Assembly: GCA_046717125.1 (NCBI GenBank)
Contig: JBKJVQ010000174.1
Location: 1 to 7,808, forward strand
DNA from: JBKJVQ01 sp046717125
Lineage (GTDB): Bacteria > Pseudomonadota > Alphaproteobacteria > Rhizobiales > Methyloligellaceae
DNA length: 7,808 nt
Direction: 5' to 3'
In this document: piece after piece, positions 1-6,674 of the stretch
Layout of the letters: every line of letters begins with the position of its first letter
Numbering within the stretch: the stretch's first letter is position 1
Made by a program: the position numbers and the translations under genes
Notes under the pieces: model-generated
What the model was told of the DNA's origin: nothing
Seen by the model: the letters and a program-made list of their open reading frames with translations, nothing else
The model's database searches: none

Positions 1-2
1 CC

Positions 3-2096
3 ATCGGCGAGGCCATTCTGCTGGTCGTGCTGGTGATCCTGTTCTTCCTGCGGTCGCTGCGTGCCTCCCTGGTCCCGATCGTCACCATTCCCATTTCGCT
101 GATCGCGACCTGCACCCTGCTGTTCGCGATGGGATTCAGCATCAACACGCTGACGCTGCTCGCCATGGTGCTCGCCATCGGCCTCGTGGTCGACGACGCC
201 ATCGTCATGCTGGAGAACATCTATCGGCACGTCGAGGACGGGATGCATCCCGTCCGCGCTGCGATCCAAGGCAGCCGCGAGATCGGCTTCGCCATCGTCG
301 CCATGACGCTGACGCTGGCCGCCGTGTACGCGCCGATCGGCTTCATGGAAGGCACGACGGGCAAGCTGTTCGGCGAATTCGCCCTGACGCTCGCGGGCGC
401 GGTGATCGTGTCAGGCTTCGTGGCGCTCACGCTCTCGCCCATGATGTGCTCGATCCTGCTCAAGCACGACCAGAAGCACGGGCGCATTTACATGGCGGTC
501 GAACGCGTGTTCGATGCGATGAACGCGGGCTATCGCGGACTGCTGCGTGCTTCGCTTGCGGCCCGGCCCGTGATTCTGCTGATCGGGGCCGGCGTCGCCG
601 CATCGAGCTATTTCCTGTTCAACAATATCAAGGCGGAACTGGCGCCGATCGAGGACCAGGGCACGATTGTCGCGCCTTTCCGCGGTCCCGAAGGGGCGAC
701 GATCGAGTACACGGCCAAATATGCGCAGCAGCTTGAGGATATCTTCCTGAGCATCCCGGAAGCCGACCGTGTGTTCGTCGTGTCGGGCTCGCCTACGGTT
801 TCGCAGGGCATTTCCTTTATCCGCCTCAAGGATTGGGACGATCGCGAGCGGACGCAGCAGGAGATTGCCAAGGCGATCGCGCCCCGGATGTTCGCCGTGC
901 CCGGCGTGACGGCCTTTCCCTCCAATCCGCCGCCGCTCGGCCAGAGCGTTCGCTCCAAGCCGATCGAAGTCGTCGTCCAGACGACCAAGCCTTACGAAGA
1001 GCTCGCCAAGCTCGTCGAACAGATCCAGGCTAAAGCCCGTGAGAACCCGATTCTTGTCGATCTCGACACCGACCTGAAGCTGAACACACCGCAGCTCGAC
1101 GTCTCGGTCGACCGGGACAAGGCGTCGGCGATGGGCATCAATGTCGAAACGCTCGGCCGCACCCTGGAAACAATGCTCGGCGGCCGGCAGGTGACGCGTT
1201 TCAAGCGCGACGGCCAGCAATATGACGTGATGGTCCAGATCGCCGATATCGACCGGCGAAATCCTGAAGATCTCCGCCGCATTCATGTGCGCGCTGGCGA
1301 CGGGTCCATGGTGCCGCTCTCGAACCTGATACAGACGAAGGAGAGCGTTGCGCCGAAGGAGCTGAATCATTTCAACCAGTTGCGTGCGGCGACCATTTCC
1401 GCGCAGCTCGCACCGGACGCGACGCTTGGCGAAGGGCTGGCGTTCCTCGAATCCGTCGTGCGCGAAGTCGGCGGCAGCGAGGTTCAGCTCGATTATTCCG
1501 GGCAGTCGCGCGAGTTCAGGCAATCGACTGCGAGCATCTATGTGACGTTCCTGCTCGCGCTTGGCTTCATCTATCTCGTGCTCGCCGCACAGTTCGAAAG
1601 TTTCCGCGACCCGTTCATCATCATGTTCACGGTGCCGCTTTCGATCACCGGCGCGCTGTTCGCTTTGTGGATGACCGGCGGTACACTGAACATCTACAGC
1701 CAGGTCGGCCTCGTGACGCTGATCGGACTGATCACCAAGCACGGCATCCTGATCGTCGAGTTCTCGAACCAGCTTCGCGCCGAAGGCAAGTCGATGAAAG
1801 ACGCCGTGATAGAGGCATCGACAATGCGGCTGCGCCCGATCCTGATGACCACGGGCGCCATGGTGCTCGGCGCGGTGCCGCTCGCCATCGCGGCGGGGGC
1901 CGGCGCGGAAAGCCGTCAGTCAATCGGCTGGGTGATCGTGGGCGGGCTCTCGATCGGAACCTTCTTCACGCTGTTCGTGATCCCGGTGGTCTACACCTAT
2001 CTCGCGGGCGCGCCGGGCAAGGGCGTCAATCTGGACGCGTTGCCGGACGATGCGCCGGCCCGGCACGGACAGGCGCATCCCGCTCCGGCGGAGTAG
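3..2096 (+). CDS. RND (HAE1/AcrB-type) efflux pump inner-membrane subunit, 5' truncated by window edge
   Basis: This is the proton-driven inner-membrane pump of a tripartite drug/solute efflux system, which normally works with a periplasmic adaptor and an outer-membrane channel; neither is in this window. The frame is open to the left edge, so the apparent GTG start at 27 is internal. About 697 residues are present against about 1030 for the family. The visible part starts at the equivalent of AcrB TM2, so TM1 and most of the first periplasmic loop lie outside. TM4 carries the proton-relay Asp pair in GLVVDDAIVMLEN (residues 64-65 counted from position 3). TM10 carries the relay Lys in GLITKHGILIVEF (about residue 579). 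The second periplasmic loop begins after ELAPIEDQG. All three relay residues are intact, so an active antiporter is expected. The C-terminus is a short hydrophilic cytosolic tail. The substrate cannot be inferred. The gene converges on the next one with a 25-nt gap. Confidence 0.95.
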   Translation: MGEAILLVVLVILFFLRSLRASLVPIVTIPISLIATCTLLFAMGFSINTLTLLAMVLAIGLVVDDAIVMLENIYRHVEDGMHPVRAAIQGSREIGFAIVAMTLTLAAVYAPIGFMEGTTGKLFGEFALTLAGAVIVSGFVALTLSPMMCSILLKHDQKHGRIYMAVERVFDAMNAGYRGLLRASLAARPVILLIGAGVAASSYFLFNNIKAELAPIEDQGTIVAPFRGPEGATIEYTAKYAQQLEDIFLSIPEADRVFVVSGSPTVSQGISFIRLKDWDDRERTQQEIAKAIAPRMFAVPGVTAFPSNPPPLGQSVRSKPIEVVVQTTKPYEELAKLVEQIQAKARENPILVDLDTDLKLNTPQLDVSVDRDKASAMGINVETLGRTLETMLGGRQVTRFKRDGQQYDVMVQIADIDRRNPEDLRRIHVRAGDGSMVPLSNLIQTKESVAPKELNHFNQLRAATISAQLAPDATLGEGLAFLESVVREVGGSEVQLDYSGQSREFRQSTASIYVTFLLALGFIYLVLAAQFESFRDPFIIMFTVPLSITGALFALWMTGGTLNIYSQVGLVTLIGLITKHGILIVEFSNQLRAEGKSMKDAVIEASTMRLRPILMTTGAMVLGAVPLAIAAGAGAESRQSIGWVIVGGLSIGTFFTLFVIPVVYTYLAGAPGKGVNLDALPDDAPARHGQAHPAPAE

Positions 2097-2122
2097 CCGC
2101 ACCACGCAAAATGCGGCGCGGC
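2096..2122. terminator. Short hairpin in the 25-nt convergent gap between the RND and SDR genes
   Basis: GCCGC (2096-2100) pairs with GCGGC (2118-2122). Inside it CGCA (2105-2108) pairs with TGCG (2112-2115) around an AAA loop, with an asymmetric internal loop between the two stems. It fills the whole gap between two convergent stop codons, so a bidirectional transcript-end structure is plausible. There is no T-tract on either strand, so it is not a classical intrinsic terminator. It may only be a stability hairpin. Confidence 0.3.
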
Positions 2123-2745
2123 TAACCTATCAGCACCGGGGTCTTGCCGATCAGAGTCGAGCCTTCGATTTGGCTGACCAGAAACGCGGCGAGATCCGCA
2201 CGCGGAATGAAGCCGGCCTCCCATTCGGCAGGCTCGGCCAGCACGCGCCAACTTCCTTTCGCAGGCAATCGCGTCAGCACGCCCGGACGCACGATCGTCC
2301 AGTCGAGCCCGGAGTCGCGAATGATGCGCTCCTCGCGGTCCTTGTCGGCATAGACTTGGCCGAGCAGGAGCGGCCGCAGCAGCTTCGTCAAATTGTCTCC
2401 GATATTGCGGCTGTCGCCCGCGCCGAGGCCGGTGACGGCAATCAGTCGACGGATGTTTTTCGCCTTCATGGCATCGACCGCTGCGCGGGCGGCACGGGAA
2501 AAGAGGTCAACCTGCGCAAGGCTCGGCGGATGGCCGAGGCATGTGACGACCGCGTCCATGCCCTCGACGGCAGCAAGCATTGTGCGGTCGTCGGTGGCGT
2601 CGCCCGCGATCCAGTCCGCGCGCGCATCGGCGGTTTCGGGCTTCGTCCGGGATAGCGCGCGCACCTCGTGCCCGGCGTCGAGCGCGGCGGTGACTGCCGC
2701 GCGGCCGAGGCCCCGGCTCGCGCCGGTCACGAAAACACGCGCCAT
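2122..2745 (-). CDS. Atypical short-chain dehydrogenase/reductase (NAD(P)H-binding, NmrA/BVR-B-like)
   Basis: A 207-residue single-domain Rossmann protein, probably cytosolic. The N-terminus has the glycine-rich dinucleotide motif TGASRGLG (residues 7-14) after a first beta strand (ARVFV). An acidic GD at 48-49 follows the third strand, and the strand LIAVTGLGA spans 101-109. The C-terminal half has SGLDWTIVRPG (145-155) and IPRADLAAFL (180-189), both typical of atypical SDRs that act as flavin/biliverdin reductase-like or NAD(P)H-sensing proteins. The canonical YxxxK catalytic pair is not clearly present: the nearest candidates are Y132 and K135, with YxxK spacing. A classical dehydrogenase reaction should therefore not be assumed. 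The ATG shares its A with the TGA of the upstream HIT gene (TGATG), so translation is probably coupled. There is no good Shine-Dalgarno of its own. It is the last gene of the leftward unit. Substrate unknown. Confidence 0.88.
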   Translation of the reverse strand: MARVFVTGASRGLGRAAVTAALDAGHEVRALSRTKPETADARADWIAGDATDDRTMLAAVEGMDAVVTCLGHPPSLAQVDLFSRAARAAVDAMKAKNIRRLIAVTGLGAGDSRNIGDNLTKLLRPLLLGQVYADKDREERIIRDSGLDWTIVRPGVLTRLPAKGSWRVLAEPAEWEAGFIPRADLAAFLVSQIEGSTLIGKTPVLIG

Positions 2746-3170
2746 CAGTCAGCTCGGCCGAGCTGCGCCCTGATCCTGTCTGCGTTCGCCTCCAGCACGC
2801 CGGGGTCTTCCATCTTCCCGGGCGGCCGCAGACCGACGCCGTCTCGGCACGGGATGATGTGAAAATGCAGGTGAAATACCACCTGGCCAGCCGCCGCCTC
2901 GTTGAACTGCTGGATGACGACGCCGCCCGCGCCGAACGCATCGCGTACAATGGGCGCGAGCTTGCGGACGGTCTCGACGGTGCGCGCGAGGACGTCGGGC
3001 GTGACGTCGAAGATATTCACGGCGGGCCCTTTCGGAATGACGAGCGTGTGCCCGTCGGCGCGGGGCATGATGTCGAGGAATGCGACGCTGTGCTCGTCCT
3101 CGTAAACTTGCTGGCTCGGGATCTCGCCGCGCAGAATCTTCGCGAAGATGTTGCTGTCGTCGTAGGTCAT
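2745..3170 (-). CDS. HIT (histidine triad) family nucleotide hydrolase/transferase
   Basis: A 141-residue HIT-superfamily protein of the usual bacterial HinT-like length. The defining triad is HLHFHII with H100, H102 and H104; in this family the middle His is the nucleophile that forms a covalent nucleotidyl intermediate. The other conserved block GHTLVIPK (residues 40-47) and the N-terminal NIFAKILRGEIP (residues 7-18) match Hint enzymes, which cleave AMP-lysine or other purine nucleoside phosphoramidates. The exact physiological substrate is not predictable. The start is well supported: a strong Shine-Dalgarno lies immediately upstream. It follows the acyltransferase-like gene after 37-38 nt, and its TGA overlaps the ATG of the SDR gene by one base. 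Probably cytosolic and part of the five-gene leftward unit. Confidence 0.95.
   Translation of the reverse strand: MTYDDSNIFAKILRGEIPSQQVYEDEHSVAFLDIMPRADGHTLVIPKGPAVNIFDVTPDVLARTVETVRKLAPIVRDAFGAGGVVIQQFNEAAAGQVVFHLHFHIIPCRDGVGLRPPGKMEDPGVLEANADRIRAQLGRAD
2750..2765 (-). promoter_or_regulatory. Perfect 16-bp palindrome just upstream of the SDR start
   Basis: CAGCTCGGCCGAGCTG is its own reverse complement. It lies in the last codons of the HIT gene and ends 4 nt before the A of the SDR ATG. In the leftward mRNA it can fold as a 6-bp stem with a GGCC loop covering the region where the SDR ribosome-binding site would lie. A ribosome finishing the HIT gene would melt it, which fits coupled translation at the TGATG junction. 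The palindrome is seen directly; the role is inferred. Confidence 0.4.
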
Positions 3171-3172
3171 GT

Positions 3173-3179
3173 CTCCTCC
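3173..3179 (-). promoter_or_regulatory. Strong Shine-Dalgarno for the HIT gene
   Basis: On the minus strand GGAGGAG is followed by AC and then the ATG at 3170. It is one of the best ribosome-binding sites in the leftward unit and fixes the HIT start. A 5-bp stem (CGCGG/CCGCG, arms 3204-3208 and 3179-3183) can form in the short gap and abuts this site. Confidence 0.65.
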
Positions 3180-3208
3180 GCGGTGAATGCCGGATCAGCG
3201 GTCCCGCG

Positions 3209-4396
3209 CTAATCGCATTTCCGGTATGGACTGTCTTCCTGCAAAAATTCGGTCTCAGCCGCGACAGCCTCGCGTTCATGCACGAGATATTTGGCGACAG
3301 CAGAGCGCAAGCCCTCATCGGCGATGTAATGCGCACTGAACGTGCGCTGGGGGAGGTAGCCGCGTGCCAGCTTGTGCTCACCCTGCGCGCCGGCTTCCAC
3401 GCGCCCCAACTGACGTTCGATCGCAAATTCGATCGCCTGATAGTAGCAGGCCTCAAAATGAAGGCCCGGACGGTAGTCGATCGCCCCCCAGTTCCTTCCA
3501 TAGAGCGTGTCAGCGCCGATGAAATTCAGCGCGCCGGCGATGGGCCGGTCGCCGTCGAGGCACATAACCAGCAGGATCGCATCGGGCATCGATTGTCCGA
3601 CCAGACTGAAAAACTCGCGGTTGAGGTAGGGGCGGCCCCATTTGCGCGATCCGGTGTCAGTGTAGAAATCGAAAAATGCGTCCCAATGCGCTTCGGTGAT
3701 GTCGGCTCCGATCAGACGCTCGATGCGCAATCCGTCTGCTTTGGCGTCACGCCGCTCCTTGCGGATCGCCTTGCGCTTGCGCGAACTGAGGCGCGCGAGA
3801 AAATCGTCGAAGTCCGCGTATCCCTCATTGATCCAGTGATATTGCCGATCCTCCCGCAGGAGGAGACCCATCGCGCCCATGCGGGTCCATTCGGCTTCGG
3901 TCGGAAACGTCACATGCAGCGACGACGCTTCGCGCCGCTCGGTGAGGTGCAAAGCGCCGGCGATGAGCGTGCGCTCGCCCGCGTCCGTGTCGACGCCGGG
4001 GCGCACCAGAAGTCGCGGCCCCGTCACGGGCGTAAACGGAACCGCGCATTGAAGCTTGGGATAATAGCGCCCGCCCGCCTGCATGTACGCGTTGGCCCAG
4101 GCGTGATCGAAGACGTACTCGCCCTGACTGTGACCCTTCAGATAGCAGGGCATGCAGGCGAGCACCGCGTCGCCGGATCGCAGCACCAGATGCTGGGGCA
4201 TCCAACCGGTCCTCGGCGCGACCGAGCCGCTCTCCTCGAGAGCGTGCAGGAAAGCATGGGACACGAACGGATTCTTCGGATCGGCGCACCCGGGTCTCAG
4301 GTCCCCCGCACGCTGCGCGCAGGAATCCCACGCCGCGGCATCGATTTCTGCAATGCGCGAATGGACGTTAAGGATCTGCTTCTCGACGTCGCCCAT
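3209..4396 (-). CDS. GNAT/FemAB-like protein, DUF482 (PF04339) family
   Basis: A 395-residue protein of the FemAB-like DUF482 family, annotated in databases as peptidoglycan biosynthesis/recognition or GNAT-fold proteins. Blocks that look typical include NPFVSHAFLHALEESG (residues 42-57), GEYVFDHAWANAY (92-104), YYPKLQCAVPFTPVTGPRLL (111-130), HWINEGYADFDDFLARLSS (187-205) followed by a basic stretch RKRKAIRKERR (206-216), LYGRNWGA (298-305) and FEACYYQAIEFAI (314-326). These belong to the double acetyltransferase-fold architecture that, in FemABX relatives, transfers amino acids from aminoacyl-tRNA to peptidoglycan precursors. For DUF482 itself the reaction is not established. No signal peptide or membrane segment is seen. 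I chose the ATG at 4396, not the GTG one codon upstream, because the ATG shares its A with the TGA of the GDPD gene (TGATG) and has GGAAG 7 nt upstream. Confidence 0.88.
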   Translation of the reverse strand: MGDVEKQILNVHSRIAEIDAAAWDSCAQRAGDLRPGCADPKNPFVSHAFLHALEESGSVAPRTGWMPQHLVLRSGDAVLACMPCYLKGHSQGEYVFDHAWANAYMQAGGRYYPKLQCAVPFTPVTGPRLLVRPGVDTDAGERTLIAGALHLTERREASSLHVTFPTEAEWTRMGAMGLLLREDRQYHWINEGYADFDDFLARLSSRKRKAIRKERRDAKADGLRIERLIGADITEAHWDAFFDFYTDTGSRKWGRPYLNREFFSLVGQSMPDAILLVMCLDGDRPIAGALNFIGADTLYGRNWGAIDYRPGLHFEACYYQAIEFAIERQLGRVEAGAQGEHKLARGYLPQRTFSAHYIADEGLRSAVAKYLVHEREAVAAETEFLQEDSPYRKCD

Positions 4397-5148
4397 CACT
4401 GCACTTCCGGCCGGAACCCCTCGAAGATGATGGCGTCGGCATAGCGGGCCGCACGCATACGCTCAGCCTCGGTTCGCACCGTCCAGGTCAGGATCTTCCA
4501 GCCGAACATGCGCCGGCCGAATTCGGGCGCGAACGCCGGTAGCGCCCTTATATCGTATGCAATGAAGTGGGGCCTGACGCGCACCGCGCCAAAGAGGTTG
4601 CGCATGGTGAAACGCCGCACCGCACCGAGCCTGTTCCAGCACTGCGCGTTGTCGAACCGTTCTGCCACCAGCCCGCGCGGAAGCTCAGGCGCCGCCTTTC
4701 TGAATGCCGCCATCAGCGCAGGGTCGAACGACATGGCGGCGGCGTATCCGCGATGGGCGCGCATGATTTCCGCAACGCGGATGGCGAATGCGCCAACGCC
4801 GCTCCAGTCGCTCTTGATTTCGACCAGCACGGGCGTGCGGTCGGCTACCTGCGTGAGCAGCTCATCGAGCGTCGGAATGCGCGCGTCCGTGCCGCGCATT
4901 GCGACACCCCGCAAGGCGTCGGGCGTCATCGCGGCGACAGACCCAGCCGCCGTCGTCAGCCGGTCGAGCGTAGCGTCATGGAAAACAACCGGCTCGCCGC
5001 CACGCGCGGGACGAACGTCGATCTCGACTCCATAGCCGCGAGTGATCGCGGCTTCGATCGCAGGCATCGTGTTCTCAATCAGGCCGCGCGACGCGTCGTG
5101 CAGACCGCGATGCGCGATTGGGCGGATCAGCCAGTCGATGTCGCCCAT
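4396..5148 (-). CDS. Glycerophosphodiester phosphodiesterase (GDPD/UgpQ-like)
   Basis: A 250-residue TIM-barrel enzyme that hydrolyses deacylated phospholipid head groups (glycerophosphodiesters) to sn-glycerol 3-phosphate and an alcohol. The signature residues are all present: AHRG with H13 and R14, then ENT at 25-27, the metal-binding E42 and D44 in GVEIDV, H57 in VVFHDATLDRLT, and VEIKSD with E110 and K112. No signal peptide is visible, so a cytosolic UgpQ-like enzyme is likely. The frame extends 26 codons upstream to 5226, but that stretch overlaps the ridA-like coding region and is low-complexity Arg/Ser. The ATG at 5148 sits 7 nt after the RidA stop and begins just ahead of the conserved AHRG strand, so I use it. 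The downstream end overlaps the DUF482 gene by one base. Some glycerophosphodiester-like proteins act on other phosphodiesters; specificity is unproven. Confidence 0.94.
   Translation of the reverse strand: MGDIDWLIRPIAHRGLHDASRGLIENTMPAIEAAITRGYGVEIDVRPARGGEPVVFHDATLDRLTTAAGSVAAMTPDALRGVAMRGTDARIPTLDELLTQVADRTPVLVEIKSDWSGVGAFAIRVAEIMRAHRGYAAAMSFDPALMAAFRKAAPELPRGLVAERFDNAQCWNRLGAVRRFTMRNLFGAVRVRPHFIAYDIRALPAFAPEFGRRMFGWKILTWTVRTEAERMRAARYADAIIFEGFRPEVQ
4405..4416 (-). promoter_or_regulatory. Perfect 12-bp palindrome containing the ribosome-binding site of the DUF482 gene
   Basis: TTCCGGCCGGAA is its own reverse complement and ends 8 nt before the A of the DUF482 ATG. Its 3' arm on the leftward mRNA contains the GGAA of the probable Shine-Dalgarno GGAAG. 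If folded it would hide the site until the GDPD gene is translated. It lies in the last codons of the GDPD gene, mirroring the arrangement at the HIT/SDR junction. Confidence 0.4.
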
Positions 5149-5155
5149 GGCCGCT

Positions 5156-5617
5156 TCAGACGATCTCGAACGTCGCGTCGATTTCGACCGCGGCGTCGAA
5201 GGGAAGACTCGAGACGCCGACCGCAATCCGTGTGTGCGGGCCTTTCTCGCCGAGCGCCTTGATCATCAGGTCGGATGCGCCGTTAATCACGGCGGGATGT
5301 TCGGTGAAACTGGGCGCGGCGTTAACGAAGCCGTTCAGCCTTATGCAGCGCACGATGCGGTCGAGCGTGCCGAGGGCGGCCTTGGCCTGGGCCAGAATGT
5401 TCAGCGCGCAAAGCTGGGCGGCCCTTTGCCCATCCGCGATCTCGATGCTTTCGCCAAGCCGGCCCCGGTAAGCCAGGCCATCCGGCCCCATCGGCAACTG
5501 CCCTGAAATGAACAATTGTGATCCGATCACGAGATAGGGCACATAGGTCGCTGCCGGCGCGGCGGCTTGCGGAAGCGCCAATCCCAGGGCAGCCAGCCGT
5601 TCCTCGATTGCATCCAT
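5156..5617 (-). CDS. RidA family protein (YjgF/YER057c/UK114-like subfamily)
   Basis: A 153-residue member of the RidA/YjgF superfamily. RidA itself hydrolyses reactive enamines/imines (2-aminoacrylate) released by PLP enzymes. This sequence belongs to the longer subfamily with the block SFTEHPAVINGASDLM (residues 103-118) and GPHTRIAVGVSSLP (126-139). The active-site arginine equivalent to E. coli RidA R105 is R130. A glutamate 15 residues later (E145, in AVEIDATFEI) matches the spacing of RidA R105-E120, so deaminase chemistry is possible. Several such subfamilies lack demonstrated imine deaminase activity, so the function is tentative. The frame runs upstream to 6055, but the true start is the ATG at 5617, which has GGGAG 6 nt upstream. 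The extension would lie antisense to the eipB gene. It is the first gene of the leftward unit; its promoter should lie in 5618-5791. Confidence 0.92.
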   Translation of the reverse strand: MDAIEERLAALGLALPQAAAPAATYVPYLVIGSQLFISGQLPMGPDGLAYRGRLGESIEIADGQRAAQLCALNILAQAKAALGTLDRIVRCIRLNGFVNAAPSFTEHPAVINGASDLMIKALGEKGPHTRIAVGVSSLPFDAAVEIDATFEIV

Positions 5618-5791
5618 GATCGGCTCCCGGCCCTGCGCCCCGTGTTTCAGAAGTTGTCGCGGAAACGCGCTGTCTGTCCGCATCGGCCAGACTTGTCCAT
5701 TATGGGCGTTGGTGCAAACAATGGCGGGTACGGGGGGACGCGAGGTGCGGAGCAAGTGATCAGCGTGTCGGAAACCGGCTCGATCCACAAG
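5618..5791. promoter_or_regulatory. Divergent intergenic region between the RidA and EipB genes
   Basis: About 174 nt separate the two divergent starts, so both promoters should lie here. I could not assign a convincing -35/-10 pair on either strand. TTGTCC at 5693-5698 followed 18 nt later by AACAAT is the best rightward candidate and is weak. A G-run lies near 5732-5737. No hairpin, dyad or paired CtrA-type box was recognised. If the EipB start is the GTG at 5765, the region is shorter. Confidence 0.4.
5624..5628 (-). promoter_or_regulatory. Shine-Dalgarno deciding the RidA start
   Basis: GGGAG on the minus strand lies 6 nt before the ATG at 5617 and selects that start over the much longer upstream frame. 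Confidence 0.55.
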
Positions 5792-6658
5792 ATGAGCGCG
5801 CGTCGCGCTCTGAAGGCGATCTGCGCCGCGGCGCTGGCCTGCGCTTGCCTGCCGCCACCAACTGCGCACGCCGTGACCGTTCGGCCGCCGGTCATGGCGG
5901 ATGTCAATCTCGCGCCGCATCGCGCGATTTACGACATGGTGCTGGGTGAGACCCGCGCGGCGTCGGGCGTAAGGGGCGTCGCGGGGCGCATGGTGTTTGA
6001 GTTCAAGGGATCGGAATGCGATGGGTACTCGCTCAATGTGAGGCTCGTTACACAAGTGACCGATTCACAGGGGCAGTCCACGCTGACCGATCTGCGCTCC
6101 TCGAGCTGGGAGGAGGGCAATGGCCATAAATTTAAGTTCAACTCCAAAGAGTTCCTCAATCAGAAGCTGAACGAGGAAACCGACGGCCGGGCCGAGCGCG
6201 CAGGGCCACGCGCACCGATCAGCGTGAATCTGAGCGAGCCCGACAAGGAGGTGCTGAGCTTCCCTGATGGCGTCCTGTTCCCGACGCAGCATTCCCGCGC
6301 ACTGCTTGATGCGGCGGAAGGCGGCGAAACGGTGTTGCAGGCGCGGGTCTATGACGGATCGGAAAAGGGCCGCCGGGTCTACGAGACCACCTCGTTCATC
6401 GGCAAGAAGGCCGCGCCCGAAAACAGGAAACTGGAGCCCGCCGCAGCGAAAGGCGGACTGGACAAGCTCGCGTCATGGCCCGTCTCGATCGGTTATTTCG
6501 AGCCGGGCAAACCGGACATGACAGCGCCGGCTTATCAGCTTGATTTCTGGCTCTATGCCAACGGGGTCAGCAGGAAGCTCCTGATCAATTACGGGGAGTT
6601 TTCGATTAATGGCACTCTGCGTGAGCTGGAATATCTGAAGGCCAAGCCCTGCGGCTGA
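5792..6658 (+). CDS. eipB: EipB-like periplasmic envelope-integrity protein (DUF1849)
   Basis: A 288-residue secreted protein of the DUF1849 family, whose studied member is Brucella EipB, a periplasmic beta-spiral protein needed for envelope integrity under stress. The N-terminus is a Sec signal peptide: basic MSARR, a hydrophobic Ala/Cys/Leu core (residues 6-20) and a likely cleavage after AHA (25-27). The mature part opens with the family motif LAPHRAIYDMVL (40-51). Two cysteines remain in the mature chain, C76 (GSEC) and C287 (KPCG). They match the positions of the conserved disulfide reported for EipB. SFIGKK, WPVSIGYF and LLINYGEFSINGTLRELEY (263-281) are typical of the C-terminal half. 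The start is uncertain: ATG 5792 gives the best signal peptide but lacks a Shine-Dalgarno, while in-frame GTG 5765 has GGAG 12 nt upstream. It is probably monocistronic, divergent from ridA and convergent with mak (16-nt gap). Confidence 0.9.
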   Translation: MSARRALKAICAAALACACLPPPTAHAVTVRPPVMADVNLAPHRAIYDMVLGETRAASGVRGVAGRMVFEFKGSECDGYSLNVRLVTQVTDSQGQSTLTDLRSSSWEEGNGHKFKFNSKEFLNQKLNEETDGRAERAGPRAPISVNLSEPDKEVLSFPDGVLFPTQHSRALLDAAEGGETVLQARVYDGSEKGRRVYETTSFIGKKAAPENRKLEPAAAKGGLDKLASWPVSIGYFEPGKPDMTAPAYQLDFWLYANGVSRKLLINYGEFSINGTLRELEYLKAKPCG

Positions 6659-6674
6659 CGTCTCGCACTTTCGC

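Noticed and set aside
411..1742. A 443-codon open frame on the minus strand inside the RND pump gene
   Set aside because: It is antisense to a clear RND gene, is rich in Arg, His, Asp and Glu as expected from the complement of a GC-rich coding frame, and has no recognisable domain.
3080..4444. A 454-codon open frame on the plus strand covering the DUF482 gene
   Set aside because: It is the antisense shadow of the DUF482 gene, spans parts of its neighbours, has shadow-like composition and no family motif.
5149..5226. 26-codon N-terminal extension of the GDPD frame
   Set aside because: It overlaps the end of the RidA gene, is Arg/Ser-rich, and the ATG at 5148 sits just ahead of the conserved AHRG strand.
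5567..5764. Upstream extension of the EipB frame toward 5567
   Set aside because: It overlaps the RidA gene on the opposite strand and would bury the signal peptide inside the protein.
5618..6055. Long N-terminal extension of the RidA-like frame
   Set aside because: It is antisense to the EipB gene, and the ATG at 5617 has a good Shine-Dalgarno and gives the normal subfamily length.
6659..6674. Terminator between the convergent EipB and mak genes
   Set aside because: The 16-nt gap shows no inverted repeat or T-tract that I can support.
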